Source of the DNA: a virus
IMG/VR virus record: IMGVR_UViG_3300021478_000003
Coordinates: 1-62,244 of that record
Length of the DNA: 62,244 nucleotides
Direction: 5' to 3' (one strand)
How positions within the stretch are numbered: position 1 is the stretch's first letter; every line of letters begins with the position of its first letter. Made by a program: the position numbers and the translations under genes. Below are positions 7,797 through 17,181 of this stretch, in pieces. A model generated the notes under the pieces. The model was not told where the DNA came from and did not search any database. It worked only from the letters and a program-made list of their open reading frames with translations.

Positions 7797-9557
7797 TCAC
7801 CTCGTTGGATAGGAAAGAGACCTAATGGTTCTCGCGTAAGCCACCACGGCTTCTGACCTGAAGTAAATCCTGACCAGCGGTTGATGAATAAAAGGCGCTC
7901 GCGTCGTCGTGCGAACATACACTGGAATCTGGTCTAGGCGCATATGCGATTGCACGTATCCTATACCAGACTGGATGCGAAAACCAGTGATTGGCAGCGT
8001 GACATCTTTACCTGTGGGAATAAGATTTCCATAGAGGAAAGTTGCCAGGTCGCCCGCGAGCGGATTCAAGCGCGTCGACGGCGCGGCGGTGCCGGCAGCC
8101 GAAGCGGCCGATACCCCAACTGCACGTGCAGCAACGCCTGGTCCTACAGCGCCTATCGCCGAAGTGATCGCGGCTCCGGTGAGGGCGAGCGTCAGGCTGT
8201 GCGCCATGCTCCCTGCCGTGCTGGCTGCGGAAACACCTTGTAGGGAATAGGATGGGGAAGGGGTAACGGTGCCCTCGGCTGTAGCGCTCGAATTGCCTGT
8301 AACTGACAACACGTTTGTAGGAAGGAATACGCCCGGAGCCGACACCGCCGAAACACCAGGCAGCACGGCCGAGCGGGAAGGGGCCACGGTACCCACACTG
8401 CCGGTAGCGGCTTGGCCAGCCAAGAGTACTGATGGTGACGGCACGACAGCGCCAGGCGTAGCGGCCGCCGACTGGCCGGTGAGCAGGTAGCCGCCGATCA
8501 TGGTGCCAGCGCTCGACGTGGCGGCCACACCTACTAGACCGAAACCGATGCCGAAGCCCACGGTGCCCGGAGCAGAGGTCAAGGCGTTGCCGGTCAATGC
8601 CAGGGTGAGAGTAGGTGCCACGGTGCCAGCGGCTGATGTGGCCACGACGCCGGAGAGCGGCGGCACCATGTTACCCACGGATGAGGTCATCGAGACGCCC
8701 ACCAGTGGCAGGGTCAAGTCCGGCGACGGCGCGTAGTAGGCCCGCGACGGTGCCTTGAGAACCTGATAGTGGTTATTGTGCAGCGCCAGCACCTCGGTGG
8801 CGTTCAGCACACGGTTGTAGAACGCAGCGCACTCGACAGCGCTGTTCGATGCCGCAGGTGTGTAAGGCACCGCGCCGCCGCCCGAGGTCGCATTGTTCGC
8901 GGTGCCCAGGAACAGAGGGTACGCTGCGTCGGTGATCGATGACACAGTGCCGTTGCGGCCGATGCCGATGCCGATGTTGATCCCGTTGAGATAGCCGACG
9001 ATGTCGGATGAGCTGGCCGGCAGCGTGCCGTCGAACGTGATGCACAGCGAGCAGGGCTGGCCAGGCGGCAGGAAGTTCGGGTAGTTGTATCTCGCGTAGA
9101 GCGGATCACTGCCGCACTTATCGAACGCAGGATAGCCATCGTTTGTCACATAAATCTGCCAGCCTGCGGAGCTGCCACCAAGACCGGAAGACTGGCCGTC
9201 GCTCTTGTCCGCGATACCGCCGACCCACGTTACGCCTGGTGCTTGCCAGAGGTAGAAAAAATACGTGGCGGGGCCGCTGCCAAGATCAAGTGCCTTCACC
9301 CCGGTGCCGAACGATGAGTAGCTGGCAGTCGGACCACCACCGGCATACTTCGCCACTTTGCCACTCGGCGTACCTTGGATGATCGGTGGGGTAGTACCGA
9401 GCGGCGCGCCGATCAGATTGGTCATCAGGTCGATCATGACGCCGCCCACCGGCAGCGCGTAGAACACTAGCCCCCGCGCAAGCGGATTGCCGCCGTCGAT
9501 AGCTGGGATATTCGACGGCTGCTGCGTGAAGCGGCGAGGAACTAGAAGGCGGCCCAT
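7797..9557 (-). CDS. LamG/lectin-like tail protein with tandem repeats
   Basis: 586 residues. Residues about 25-265 resemble a concanavalin/LamG jelly-roll domain, ending in the typical VECAAFYNRVLNATEVLALH. Residues about 285-515 are about ten imperfect tandem repeats of roughly 20 residues, with the pattern LxGxxATSxxGTVxPS. A beta-rich tail (VTLPITGFRIQSG to the end) follows. The likely role is a fibre or virion-surface protein that binds host glycans. The stop lies 5 bases before the next ATG, and the start overlaps the upstream stop (TAATG). Confidence 0.7.
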   Translation of the reverse strand: MGRLLVPRRFTQQPSNIPAIDGGNPLARGLVFYALPVGGVMIDLMTNLIGAPLGTTPPIIQGTPSGKVAKYAGGGPTASYSSFGTGVKALDLGSGPATYFFYLWQAPGVTWVGGIADKSDGQSSGLGGSSAGWQIYVTNDGYPAFDKCGSDPLYARYNYPNFLPPGQPCSLCITFDGTLPASSSDIVGYLNGINIGIGIGRNGTVSSITDAAYPLFLGTANNATSGGGAVPYTPAASNSAVECAAFYNRVLNATEVLALHNNHYQVLKAPSRAYYAPSPDLTLPLVGVSMTSSVGNMVPPLSGVVATSAAGTVAPTLTLALTGNALTSAPGTVGFGIGFGLVGVAATSSAGTMIGGYLLTGQSAAATPGAVVPSPSVLLAGQAATGSVGTVAPSRSAVLPGVSAVSAPGVFLPTNVLSVTGNSSATAEGTVTPSPSYSLQGVSAASTAGSMAHSLTLALTGAAITSAIGAVGPGVAARAVGVSAASAAGTAAPSTRLNPLAGDLATFLYGNLIPTGKDVTLPITGFRIQSGIGYVQSHMRLDQIPVYVRTTTRAPFIHQPLVRIYFRSEAVVAYARTIRSLSYPTR

Positions 9558-10009
9558 TACGCCACCGTGCTGCTGATCTCACTGGTCCATGCGGTGCCCG
9601 AAGTCAGCGCGACGCCTAGATCGTTTTTCAGCACGATGAAGAACTTGGCCGGGACATAACCCAGCGCCTGCGCGATGCTGAAGGTGGCGATCTCCGTGGT
9701 CGACGCCGTGGTCAGCGGCACCACGCCAAGGAATTTCAGATTCGGCTCGCGGGTCGTGGTCGTGCCGCTGGTCGGGCCGCTGCGGTAGTTCGTGCCATCC
9801 AGTGACTCTTGGATGAAAGCGACTACCTGCTTGTTACCGGCCGGCGTGTTCGTGGTGGCCACGTCGACTTCCACGATCACGTCGATAGGCTGATTGGCCG
9901 TGCAGTCGTAGGCCGTGGTATTCTGCACGTAAGTGCCAGAGGCCAGCGCAGCCAGGCCGGTGTAGGCCAGCGAGGTGCGCGTGCCGACTATCTGTTTGAT
10001 CGTGGCCAT
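9557..10009 (-). CDS. virion structural protein, hypothetical
   Basis: 150 residues, beta-rich, no charged clusters. The pattern (polar N-terminus, FIQESLDGTNYR, and FFIVLKNDLGVAL near the end) resembles small phage tail or decoration proteins that occur in strings beside fibre genes. Coupled to the lectin-like gene by TAATG. The exact place in the particle is unknown. Confidence 0.55.
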   Translation of the reverse strand: MATIKQIVGTRTSLAYTGLAALASGTYVQNTTAYDCTANQPIDVIVEVDVATTNTPAGNKQVVAFIQESLDGTNYRSGPTSGTTTTREPNLKFLGVVPLTTASTTEIATFSIAQALGYVPAKFFIVLKNDLGVALTSGTAWTSEISSTVA

Positions 10010-10018
10010 GACGGCTCC

Positions 10019-10465
10019 TTATGCCAGTTGCACAAGCGCGTTGCCAGCAGTGTTGCCTGGCATCGTGAGCGTGAACGTACCGGCAGTGATTGTTTGTGGC
10101 CCGAAGTTGTGGGATGACACAGCCTTGTTGGCCTGGGTCGAGTTGTAGATCAGCACCGTGTCGAACGCCGAGGCCAGCGTCAGGCCTGCCCACACCAGAC
10201 TACCCGAGGGTGTCCAGCATGCGGTAGAGCCGGACAAGGCCGGTGCCGACGCGTTGGTGACAGCCGCGCCGCCCGCCGTGTAGCCGGTGCCACTGGCTTC
10301 GCCGGTAGCGGAGTAAGCCGCAGTGGCAGCGCCGATGGACTGGTTGATGAGATAGAGGGCAGCCTTGAACGCGTCTGCCGCACGGTAGGCCGCGCTGAAT
10401 GCGTGGTAGCCGTTGAGCAGATCGGTCTTGAAGCTGTTGCAGATTGCAGGTACGTTTGCGGCCAT
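10019..10465 (-). CDS. conserved phage structural hypothetical
   Basis: 148 residues. An N-terminal helix (FKTDLLNGYHAFSAAYRAADAF) is followed by a Gly/Thr/Ala-rich beta region (ATGEASGTGYTAGGAAVTN) and a C-terminal FTLTMPGNTAGNAL. I recall this layout as common among uncharacterised phage proteins encoded in tail or capsid clusters. It lies in a run of four small structural genes, each with a short intergenic gap. Confidence 0.6.
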   Translation of the reverse strand: MAANVPAICNSFKTDLLNGYHAFSAAYRAADAFKAALYLINQSIGAATAAYSATGEASGTGYTAGGAAVTNASAPALSGSTACWTPSGSLVWAGLTLASAFDTVLIYNSTQANKAVSSHNFGPQTITAGTFTLTMPGNTAGNALVQLA

Positions 10466-10474
10466 GACGTTCTC

Positions 10475-10684
10475 CTAGAAGTGACCGGCAGCGGACTCGC
10501 TGGGCGGTAGTTTGTGAACCGTTGCGTGGGCGCTGCGGTGGACCATCAGCATCGAATGAGGCAGGTAGTACTCAACCCAGTCGACGCGGGTGTATTCATC
10601 GTCCTGCATGCCCCAGCGCTTGAACAGCAGCGACTCATCCATCTCGCTGCGCTCACCATTTATCTCCACTAATATCATTGCCAT
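10475..10684 (-). CDS. small hypothetical protein
   Basis: 69 residues, charged and compact, with a WGMQDDEYTRVDWVEYYLPH core. No family recognised. It is kept as a gene because it fills the space between two structural genes on the same strand with 8-9 base gaps and has normal composition. Confidence 0.6.
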   Translation of the reverse strand: MAMILVEINGERSEMDESLLFKRWGMQDDEYTRVDWVEYYLPHSMLMVHRSAHATVHKLPPSESAAGHF

Positions 10685-10692
10685 TGCAGCCC

Positions 10693-11280
10693 CTATTGAA
10701 TCGTCAAAATGCCGTCCATGATCTGGGTCACGATGCCGCTTGTGTCAGTCACGTCGAGCCGGAAGTACGCGGAGTTCCACAGCAGGCCAGCAGTTGCCAG
10801 CAACGGGTTGATCGTCTTGCCGGTGAAGTCGAGCGTGATCCCGCTGCCGCTGGTTAAGGTCAACAACGGCGTGCCGGTAGGCGTCGTCGGATCGTAGAAC
10901 GACATCGTTGCGGTCATGCCCGCTTGCAGGCCGGGGGTGCTGTACACCAGAAAACCACCGGACGCATAGACAGTCGCATTGGCCGAATTGGTATCGACTA
11001 GCGCCACGTTGTTCGCATCGATCACCGAAACCTCATCCCAATCATTACCGGAGGGCGGGTAGCGTGTCGCATTGATCTGCGTCATGCCAAGCGCAGAGAC
11101 CACAGCGGCCTGCCAGCCGTCAGGGATGCCATGATTGTTTGCAGTCACCACGGCCGGCGCGGACTGTGAGATCGCCGAGATCGGTTTGCTGATGAGCACG
11201 TCAGTCCCCCACCGGATCACCGGATGGAACGTAGCGCCGATCCCGACGCAAAAGTTTTGAGTGTTTCCGCAGCAGCTCAT
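10693..11280 (-). CDS. putative tail protein
   Basis: 195 residues. It starts with a Cys cluster (MSCCGNTQNFC) and continues beta-rich. The segment VTANNHGIPDGWQAAVVSAL is like phage tail proteins with a 'HGIPDGW' turn, and a repeat-like FRLDVTDTSGIVTQIMDG closes the protein. It would belong to the tail or neck, next to the giant ejection-type protein. Family assignment is approximate. Confidence 0.55.
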   Translation of the reverse strand: MSCCGNTQNFCVGIGATFHPVIRWGTDVLISKPISAISQSAPAVVTANNHGIPDGWQAAVVSALGMTQINATRYPPSGNDWDEVSVIDANNVALVDTNSANATVYASGGFLVYSTPGLQAGMTATMSFYDPTTPTGTPLLTLTSGSGITLDFTGKTINPLLATAGLLWNSAYFRLDVTDTSGIVTQIMDGILTIQ

Positions 11281-11304
11281 GACCTACTCCTTAGTTGACC
11301 GCCA

Positions 11305-14300
11305 TTATGGCATAGCGGCGTTGCTGCCCTTGGCAAATCGCAGCTTCTGATTCTGCACTGCGAACTGTTTGGCGTTCGTCGCCCCCACGCCAGTACCTGA
11401 CATCAGCCCTGACGCCTGCAGCATGATGTGCTGCCGCAGTGTGTTCATCAGCGCGTCGCCAGTGATCGGCTGGTAGGGGTTCTTCTGGTTGTATTCGCGC
11501 ATCTCCTGCATCGCATCCTGCATCGCCTCGGGATCACCCTGCGCCTGCATGATGTGAGTACGGATCACGTTCGAGCGATCAGCCAGGCGCTCCTGATCGG
11601 CCATGCTGTACTCTTGCGCTTCAGCCTGCACAGCTTTGTCCGCTGGCCGCAATCCGACGCTCTGCCATGCGATGTCGCTGTTCGTCACCGGCAGGCCGAT
11701 AGGGTTGCCCTTGCTATCGGTGTAGCCCTTCTGCGACAGCTCCCAGGCTTTGAAGTAACCCTTCAGGCCGGACGGGAGCGCCGCCTCAATCCCCTTCATG
11801 TAGTACCCATCATGAATCTTCACGGCCGCATTGGTCACGTCGATAGCGCCGTTGAGCGCTGGGCCGAGGAGACTCTGCGACAGATCGTCCAGTCGATCCT
11901 TCATCAAGCGGCGGCTGGCGATAAACTCGGAACCTGGCAGCAGATTCTGGAGACCGAACGTCGAGGTGTCCACACCGACAGCGGAGCCGATGCCGTGCGA
12001 CAGCACGTTGCCGATCTCAGGGCCGAACATGTCGGCCAAGCCGTTGCGTGCGCTCTCACGGATGTCGGTCGGGTTATCTTCGTCCGAGGTCAGCATGTTA
12101 TAGACGCCGGCTGCGGCGTTGACGAACGGGAGGCCCATCGCGCCGGAGATCATGGCGGTGGTGGCGAACAGGCCGGCGAACTCTTTCTTCGCTTCCTTGG
12201 AACGCTGCAGACCCTCCGGCGACTGGTCGCGGTTGAACATACCATCGTGCACCGTGCGAGCGATCTGCTGCATCGTCTGCATGGAGTAGTTCATGAACTG
12301 CGTGGCCAGCGGTGTGACTTTGCCGAACACACCGTTCTTGCCGATGTCGCGGGCGGTGTTGTAGGAGTCGAAGTTGTCCATCGCGTTGACGATGGCATTG
12401 CGGGCGTAGTCCACATTCGCTTCGTACCCTTGCTGCGTCACATCCGGGCGGCCCTTTTCAGCAAGCCGGAAAGCAGCCAGGCCGGTAATGAGCCGGTTCG
12501 TCATCTCCGCGTACTGTGCTGTCATCGACGCCACACGGGTCAAGTCCTGCACTTTCTGGCTACCACCGAGGACCATCTTCTGAAGCTGCTGTGCCTGACC
12601 AAGCTTCAGATCACCACTATCGTGCAGGTCTTGGACGAATTGTTCCTCCCGTGGAGTCAAGCCCATGTCCTTGAATTTCATGCTGCCGTTGGCCAGACCG
12701 GCCAAGCCATCGCTGGCCCAGCCTTGCTGAATCGAATTCTTGATGATGTTGAGCGATACGGGCGTGGCACCGAACATCTCTTTCGATGCGTTGGCAAAGC
12801 CATAGCGCGAGCCGAGGATCGGGATGCCACGGTGCCACGGTTGCGCCATGGTGCGGATATAAAATGCGGGTGCGACAGCCAGGTAGAAGCTGTGACCGAG
12901 CGAGTTGATGAGGTTCACCGTCGAATTGTCGACTGGCTGCATGGAGTTGGCGTGCCGCGTGTTGATTTCATCCGCGACGATCTGGCCCTTCTCCTGCATC
13001 TCAGGATTGCCGGCGCGGGACAAGTTATCCATGGCTGCACCGATCTGCTTGAACGCATCCGAGAACGCTGGAGCCGAGTATATGTTCGCGGTATCGTTGA
13101 CGCCGCCACCGGCACGCCGAGCGAAATTTCCTTGGAAGTCACCATCGTAGCCGGGGATACCCATACGCTTGATGGACGACAGCTTAGTCGAAGTCTCAGG
13201 CAGCATTGACAGGAACTTGCGGGTCATCGCTTCCTTCATCAGATCAGCCTGCGGCCCCTGCAAGCCTGGGTTGTTATCAATGCTTTCGTGCAGAGTAGCC
13301 AGCACTGAGCGTAACGCTTCGGAGATGCCGGCGCGGCTCGACAGGTTGCTCTTGTCGGATAAGACCCCGGAAGCGAGCGAGTCCTGCGAGAGTTTGTCAC
13401 CCATCGCAGCGACCATCTTGGCGCGCATGCCCACAGCCTGGTCCATCGTATCGAACCGGAAGAATGCATGGTCTTGGTTCGTATAGTCGCCCAGCACTTT
13501 GTTGGTGCCCGACAGCGCTTTCTCCATCTTCGCCCACGTCGCATCGTCCATGTTCTCGAAGCCCACGTGCAGGAAATAGTTGCCATCACGGCCGGCGCTG
13601 TAGTACGGGTTGCGCACGAGGTTGTCGTAGATGTCGGCTTGCGCTTCGATCTGGGTGCGCAGCGCGTTACCTTCCGGCAGCTTGCCGGCATCGGCGATAG
13701 CTGCACGGATGCGGCCATCTAACGTAGCGCTATGACCGTCGAAGAACATTTTGGTATTCGTGTTGCGTTGGTTCTGCAAATCCTTGTTCATGAAGTCGAG
13801 ACCAGGGACGTGCTGCGCCATGCTGGCGTTCTCATCCGACTGATTGCTCTGCGCGGTAATCAGGTTCTTAATGATCGACGCGGTGTCGATGATGGTAGCC
13901 TGGCGGTGAATTTTCGCCCCGTCCACGATGGCCTGTGCTGCGGCTGGATCGGACCGCGACAACTGTGTGAACTTGCGATAAATGCCATCGATATACGGCT
14001 TGTTCGACGGCGACAGCTCAGGCCGATCCCGTGCGTTATCGTTGAAATTCATCGTCGGATCGAAGCCACCGATAGAGCTGCCGGTGCCGATCTCGGCCAT
14101 CTGTTTATTGAGGGACCGCGCATCCTCGTTCTTCATGCCACGGAACATTTTCTGGAGACGATCGTTAAACAAACCGGCGTTCTCACCCGCACGTAGCGCC
14201 GCCTGGCGCTGGCCGGCGTGGGCATCAATGATACCGTCGACACCCTTGTCGAGTCCGGCCGCCACCATCTCAGGCAGAGCGCGCACGCGGTCGGCCATAT

Positions 14301-17178
14301 ACATCATGGTCTTGGCACCGGATAGCACGCGGAACACGGCTATGTCTAATCCCTTGATGCTGACCTTGTTGCCGATGGTGTCGATAGCCTTGGCGATGCC
14401 GGTAAGCGAATCATCGGTGACATCACCCGCACCCTTCATGGATGAGTTGAACTGGCTGTCGCGCTGAATAGCCGTCTTTTGCGAAGCTATCAAATCCTTG
14501 TAAGTGTCGCTGGAGAAGAACGGGCCTTGCAAGTCCATCGCCTTTTCTAACGCGGTCTTCTGATTCGGCTCCATGCCCAGCAGCTTGCGCACTGCGTCCA
14601 CAGTGCGGCCCCACAAGCTCTTGGTGTCCAAGAACTTTTGGAATTCAGGGTTCGTGTTCAGTTCGGCCAAAAACTCCTTTGGGTCGGTCAAGCCGTATGG
14701 CTTTTCTCCAAAGGTGCGGTCGATGGCAGCGATGCGAATTTTGTTCAGCTCTTTGTAATTCTGCTTGAGCTGCGCTTCCACTTGGTTGCGCGGCTTGTCG
14801 ATCTGCGACGCCGCCACCAGCCGCATAGTCGTCGCGGCATGGGTCAATTCGTGCAGCACCACGTGTTCAGATTCGCCGCCTTCAGCGAAACTGGCTTTGT
14901 CGTTTATGCCGTCATAGAAACCCAGAGTGCCGTGGTTCAATTCGCCTGGCTCGGCCATGCCCATCTTCGTCTTCAGACCATACGACTGAAGCTTGGTAGC
15001 CAAATCGCGCACCCATGGTTCAGAGCCGTTATCGGCCAGGTGCTGAAGCATACTGGAAGCGTCGGCGTTCGGCGCAAGTAACTGCTTGACGATGCCTACA
15101 CTCCGGGCTTCCGAATTGACTGGGGCTTGGTACTCGGACCGGAACGACTTGGTGTAAGGAGTCGCGGTTTGATTGGCGAAATCGGTGATGTCTTTGATGT
15201 AGGCGTCGGCATCATTGCGCGTACCGCTCAACGATTTGTTGAGTGTGGTGCGTAGCCCTTGCGCATCTTCAAAGCGCTCCTGCTCCAGTGGCGTCAGCTC
15301 TTCACCAGCGCGCAGGCGCTCATTGAACGAAGCCACGGTGGCGTCCAGCTTATCGGCGGCGGCCTGCGCGTTCTCACGCACGGATGAGGTAGATGGCACA
15401 GGCTCTGCCGGTGGCTTGGCAGTGTTGGTTTCAGGCGGCACGGTGGCAGTGATATCGGCCGCAGCCTTGACCACCGGTTCAGTTGCGGCGGCCGCAGTAG
15501 CCACATCAGATGCAGCACCTGGGATATCCGAAGCAGGGATCACCGGGGTGGCAGCAGCCACTTGCTGGGCTTCCACTTCTGGCGTTGGAGCCGCCTCGCC
15601 CTTCAGGTTCTGGGCCAGCGTATCGTAGATCGAATATGACAGGGTGCTTTGCTTGGTCGCATCGCGGGCCGTTTCCAGCGCAGCGATCTTCTCGGCCGGT
15701 GTACCTAGCGCGTCGACGGCGGCGACCGTCTTGTTCAACTTAGCCAGGTACTGGCCGCGCAGACCGGATGGGTCGATCTGCGCATCCGACATCTGCTGTT
15801 GCCATGTTGCCTTGAGTGAATTGGCTTCTGGCTCGATAGGCTGGGCACCGTATCCCAACAGCTTGGCGCGAGCGGCGACCTGCTGATCCTCCGGCAAGCC
15901 TGCGATATAGGCGTCAGCCTGGGCGCGAGTACCCAAGGAACCGTCCGGGAACGCAATCAGCGGGTTCGGCTTGTTCTCGATACCCAGCGGCGCTGCCGGC
16001 GCGACGGTCTGATGCTCTGACAAGAGGTTGTCAATTGGCGTAGTCTCGACGCTTTTGAGCGTGTCCACAGGTACTGTGCTGAGACCTGCTTGGAAGCTAT
16101 CCTGCTGTTGAGCCTGGGCTTCCCTGCGTATCTGCTCCATGGCTCCGGCGACGCCTGCTTCCGGGCCGATAGTCGATGGTGCCTCGGTAGGCGTTGTGGC
16201 ATGCATCGCGGTCAATTGATCCTCAATCGACGCCGAGGACGCTTTGCCTTTGTTCAATGTTTGATCCACAACAGCTTGACCGCCAGTTACCGGGGCCGGT
16301 GGTGTTTCAGGTGTACCTGGGTTCGGCAGCGGCTCGCCTGCAGCCATGTCGGCGTTAGCCGAATCGGTCATGCCCTTGAGCGCTTCCTTCTGCGGGTTCG
16401 AGCCAAGCAAGGTGCCTAGGAGCGCACCGGTCACGCCGCTCACAGCAGCATTGGTCCAGTCAAACGGTTGCTGTAGTTCAGGGTGATCGCCCAGCACTGC
16501 GTTCTGCGCGACGCGGCCGGCTTCGCTAGTGGCCACACCTGACGCAGCTCCAGTTGCAGCGCGCAACAGTTTGCCCCCTTGGGCTGCCATCGGCACCGCG
16601 CCTGTTACAGTACCTGTCACAGCCTGCACCAAGCCCGAAGCCCCCGCAGTTTCTGTGTCAACACCTTGACGTACAAGGTTGCCTGCCTGCGCCACACCTG
16701 ATAGCGCAGACGGCGTAGCCATCGCACCCATGCCGGTGATCGCACGGCCCGCGAAGCCTGCAACGGCTGGAGCGTCAAGCGCGCCGCCCGTGGCAATCGC
16801 AGCGACCGCTGCCGGCACCATGCCGCCGACGCCATACGCGACCTTGTTCCCGAACGTATCTTCGCCAGGCTGAAGTGCCTGCTTGTCCGCATAGTTGGCG
16901 AGCGGATCGACGGCGTGTTTGAAATACCAGTCCTGCGCTGAAGTCGTGTCCTGACCAGTGAACGCACTGCGCGCTGCGTCGAGCGCGATGGCCGGAACGC
17001 TACCCACTAGCGCTGCACCTTCACCGAGGCCGGCGACGCCCGCTTTCAGGCCGCTCATAGCCGAACCCACCAGTCCGCGTTTCACTGGTGGGCGGGGCTG
17101 ATCTATCGTCACGGTATTAGGGTCAATCACACCTGTGACGGGTGCATCAGGGATTACTGAGTTTTGGTCGATATCCAT
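11305..17178 (-). CDS. giant internal virion / ejection protein with HExxH metallopeptidase-like motif
   Basis: 1957 residues, the largest gene. The first third is Ala/Gly/Thr/Pro rich with low complexity. Near residue 770 is HVVLHELTHAATTMR, an HExxH zinc-peptidase-like motif, with a later acidic LTDPKEFLAEL that could supply the third ligand. The last 1000 residues are helical. Proteins of this size in podoviruses are stored in the capsid and form a conduit for DNA entry, and some carry enzymatic domains acting on the host envelope or proteins. It is followed 3' by a run of tail genes and preceded by two more ejection-like proteins. Confidence 0.75.
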   Translation of the reverse strand: MDIDQNSVIPDAPVTGVIDPNTVTIDQPRPPVKRGLVGSAMSGLKAGVAGLGEGAALVGSVPAIALDAARSAFTGQDTTSAQDWYFKHAVDPLANYADKQALQPGEDTFGNKVAYGVGGMVPAAVAAIATGGALDAPAVAGFAGRAITGMGAMATPSALSGVAQAGNLVRQGVDTETAGASGLVQAVTGTVTGAVPMAAQGGKLLRAATGAASGVATSEAGRVAQNAVLGDHPELQQPFDWTNAAVSGVTGALLGTLLGSNPQKEALKGMTDSANADMAAGEPLPNPGTPETPPAPVTGGQAVVDQTLNKGKASSASIEDQLTAMHATTPTEAPSTIGPEAGVAGAMEQIRREAQAQQQDSFQAGLSTVPVDTLKSVETTPIDNLLSEHQTVAPAAPLGIENKPNPLIAFPDGSLGTRAQADAYIAGLPEDQQVAARAKLLGYGAQPIEPEANSLKATWQQQMSDAQIDPSGLRGQYLAKLNKTVAAVDALGTPAEKIAALETARDATKQSTLSYSIYDTLAQNLKGEAAPTPEVEAQQVAAATPVIPASDIPGAASDVATAAAATEPVVKAAADITATVPPETNTAKPPAEPVPSTSSVRENAQAAADKLDATVASFNERLRAGEELTPLEQERFEDAQGLRTTLNKSLSGTRNDADAYIKDITDFANQTATPYTKSFRSEYQAPVNSEARSVGIVKQLLAPNADASSMLQHLADNGSEPWVRDLATKLQSYGLKTKMGMAEPGELNHGTLGFYDGINDKASFAEGGESEHVVLHELTHAATTMRLVAASQIDKPRNQVEAQLKQNYKELNKIRIAAIDRTFGEKPYGLTDPKEFLAELNTNPEFQKFLDTKSLWGRTVDAVRKLLGMEPNQKTALEKAMDLQGPFFSSDTYKDLIASQKTAIQRDSQFNSSMKGAGDVTDDSLTGIAKAIDTIGNKVSIKGLDIAVFRVLSGAKTMMYMADRVRALPEMVAAGLDKGVDGIIDAHAGQRQAALRAGENAGLFNDRLQKMFRGMKNEDARSLNKQMAEIGTGSSIGGFDPTMNFNDNARDRPELSPSNKPYIDGIYRKFTQLSRSDPAAAQAIVDGAKIHRQATIIDTASIIKNLITAQSNQSDENASMAQHVPGLDFMNKDLQNQRNTNTKMFFDGHSATLDGRIRAAIADAGKLPEGNALRTQIEAQADIYDNLVRNPYYSAGRDGNYFLHVGFENMDDATWAKMEKALSGTNKVLGDYTNQDHAFFRFDTMDQAVGMRAKMVAAMGDKLSQDSLASGVLSDKSNLSSRAGISEALRSVLATLHESIDNNPGLQGPQADLMKEAMTRKFLSMLPETSTKLSSIKRMGIPGYDGDFQGNFARRAGGGVNDTANIYSAPAFSDAFKQIGAAMDNLSRAGNPEMQEKGQIVADEINTRHANSMQPVDNSTVNLINSLGHSFYLAVAPAFYIRTMAQPWHRGIPILGSRYGFANASKEMFGATPVSLNIIKNSIQQGWASDGLAGLANGSMKFKDMGLTPREEQFVQDLHDSGDLKLGQAQQLQKMVLGGSQKVQDLTRVASMTAQYAEMTNRLITGLAAFRLAEKGRPDVTQQGYEANVDYARNAIVNAMDNFDSYNTARDIGKNGVFGKVTPLATQFMNYSMQTMQQIARTVHDGMFNRDQSPEGLQRSKEAKKEFAGLFATTAMISGAMGLPFVNAAAGVYNMLTSDEDNPTDIRESARNGLADMFGPEIGNVLSHGIGSAVGVDTSTFGLQNLLPGSEFIASRRLMKDRLDDLSQSLLGPALNGAIDVTNAAVKIHDGYYMKGIEAALPSGLKGYFKAWELSQKGYTDSKGNPIGLPVTNSDIAWQSVGLRPADKAVQAEAQEYSMADQERLADRSNVIRTHIMQAQGDPEAMQDAMQEMREYNQKNPYQPITGDALMNTLRQHIMLQASGLMSGTGVGATNAKQFAVQNQKLRFAKGSNAAMP

Positions 17179-17181
17179 GTT

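Noticed and set aside
11428-13209. Long plus-strand ORF (593 codons) opposite the giant ejection protein
   Set aside because: Shadow of the minus-strand gene. The protein is Arg/His/Leu-rich with no recognisable domain, and it has no promoter or neighbours on that strand.
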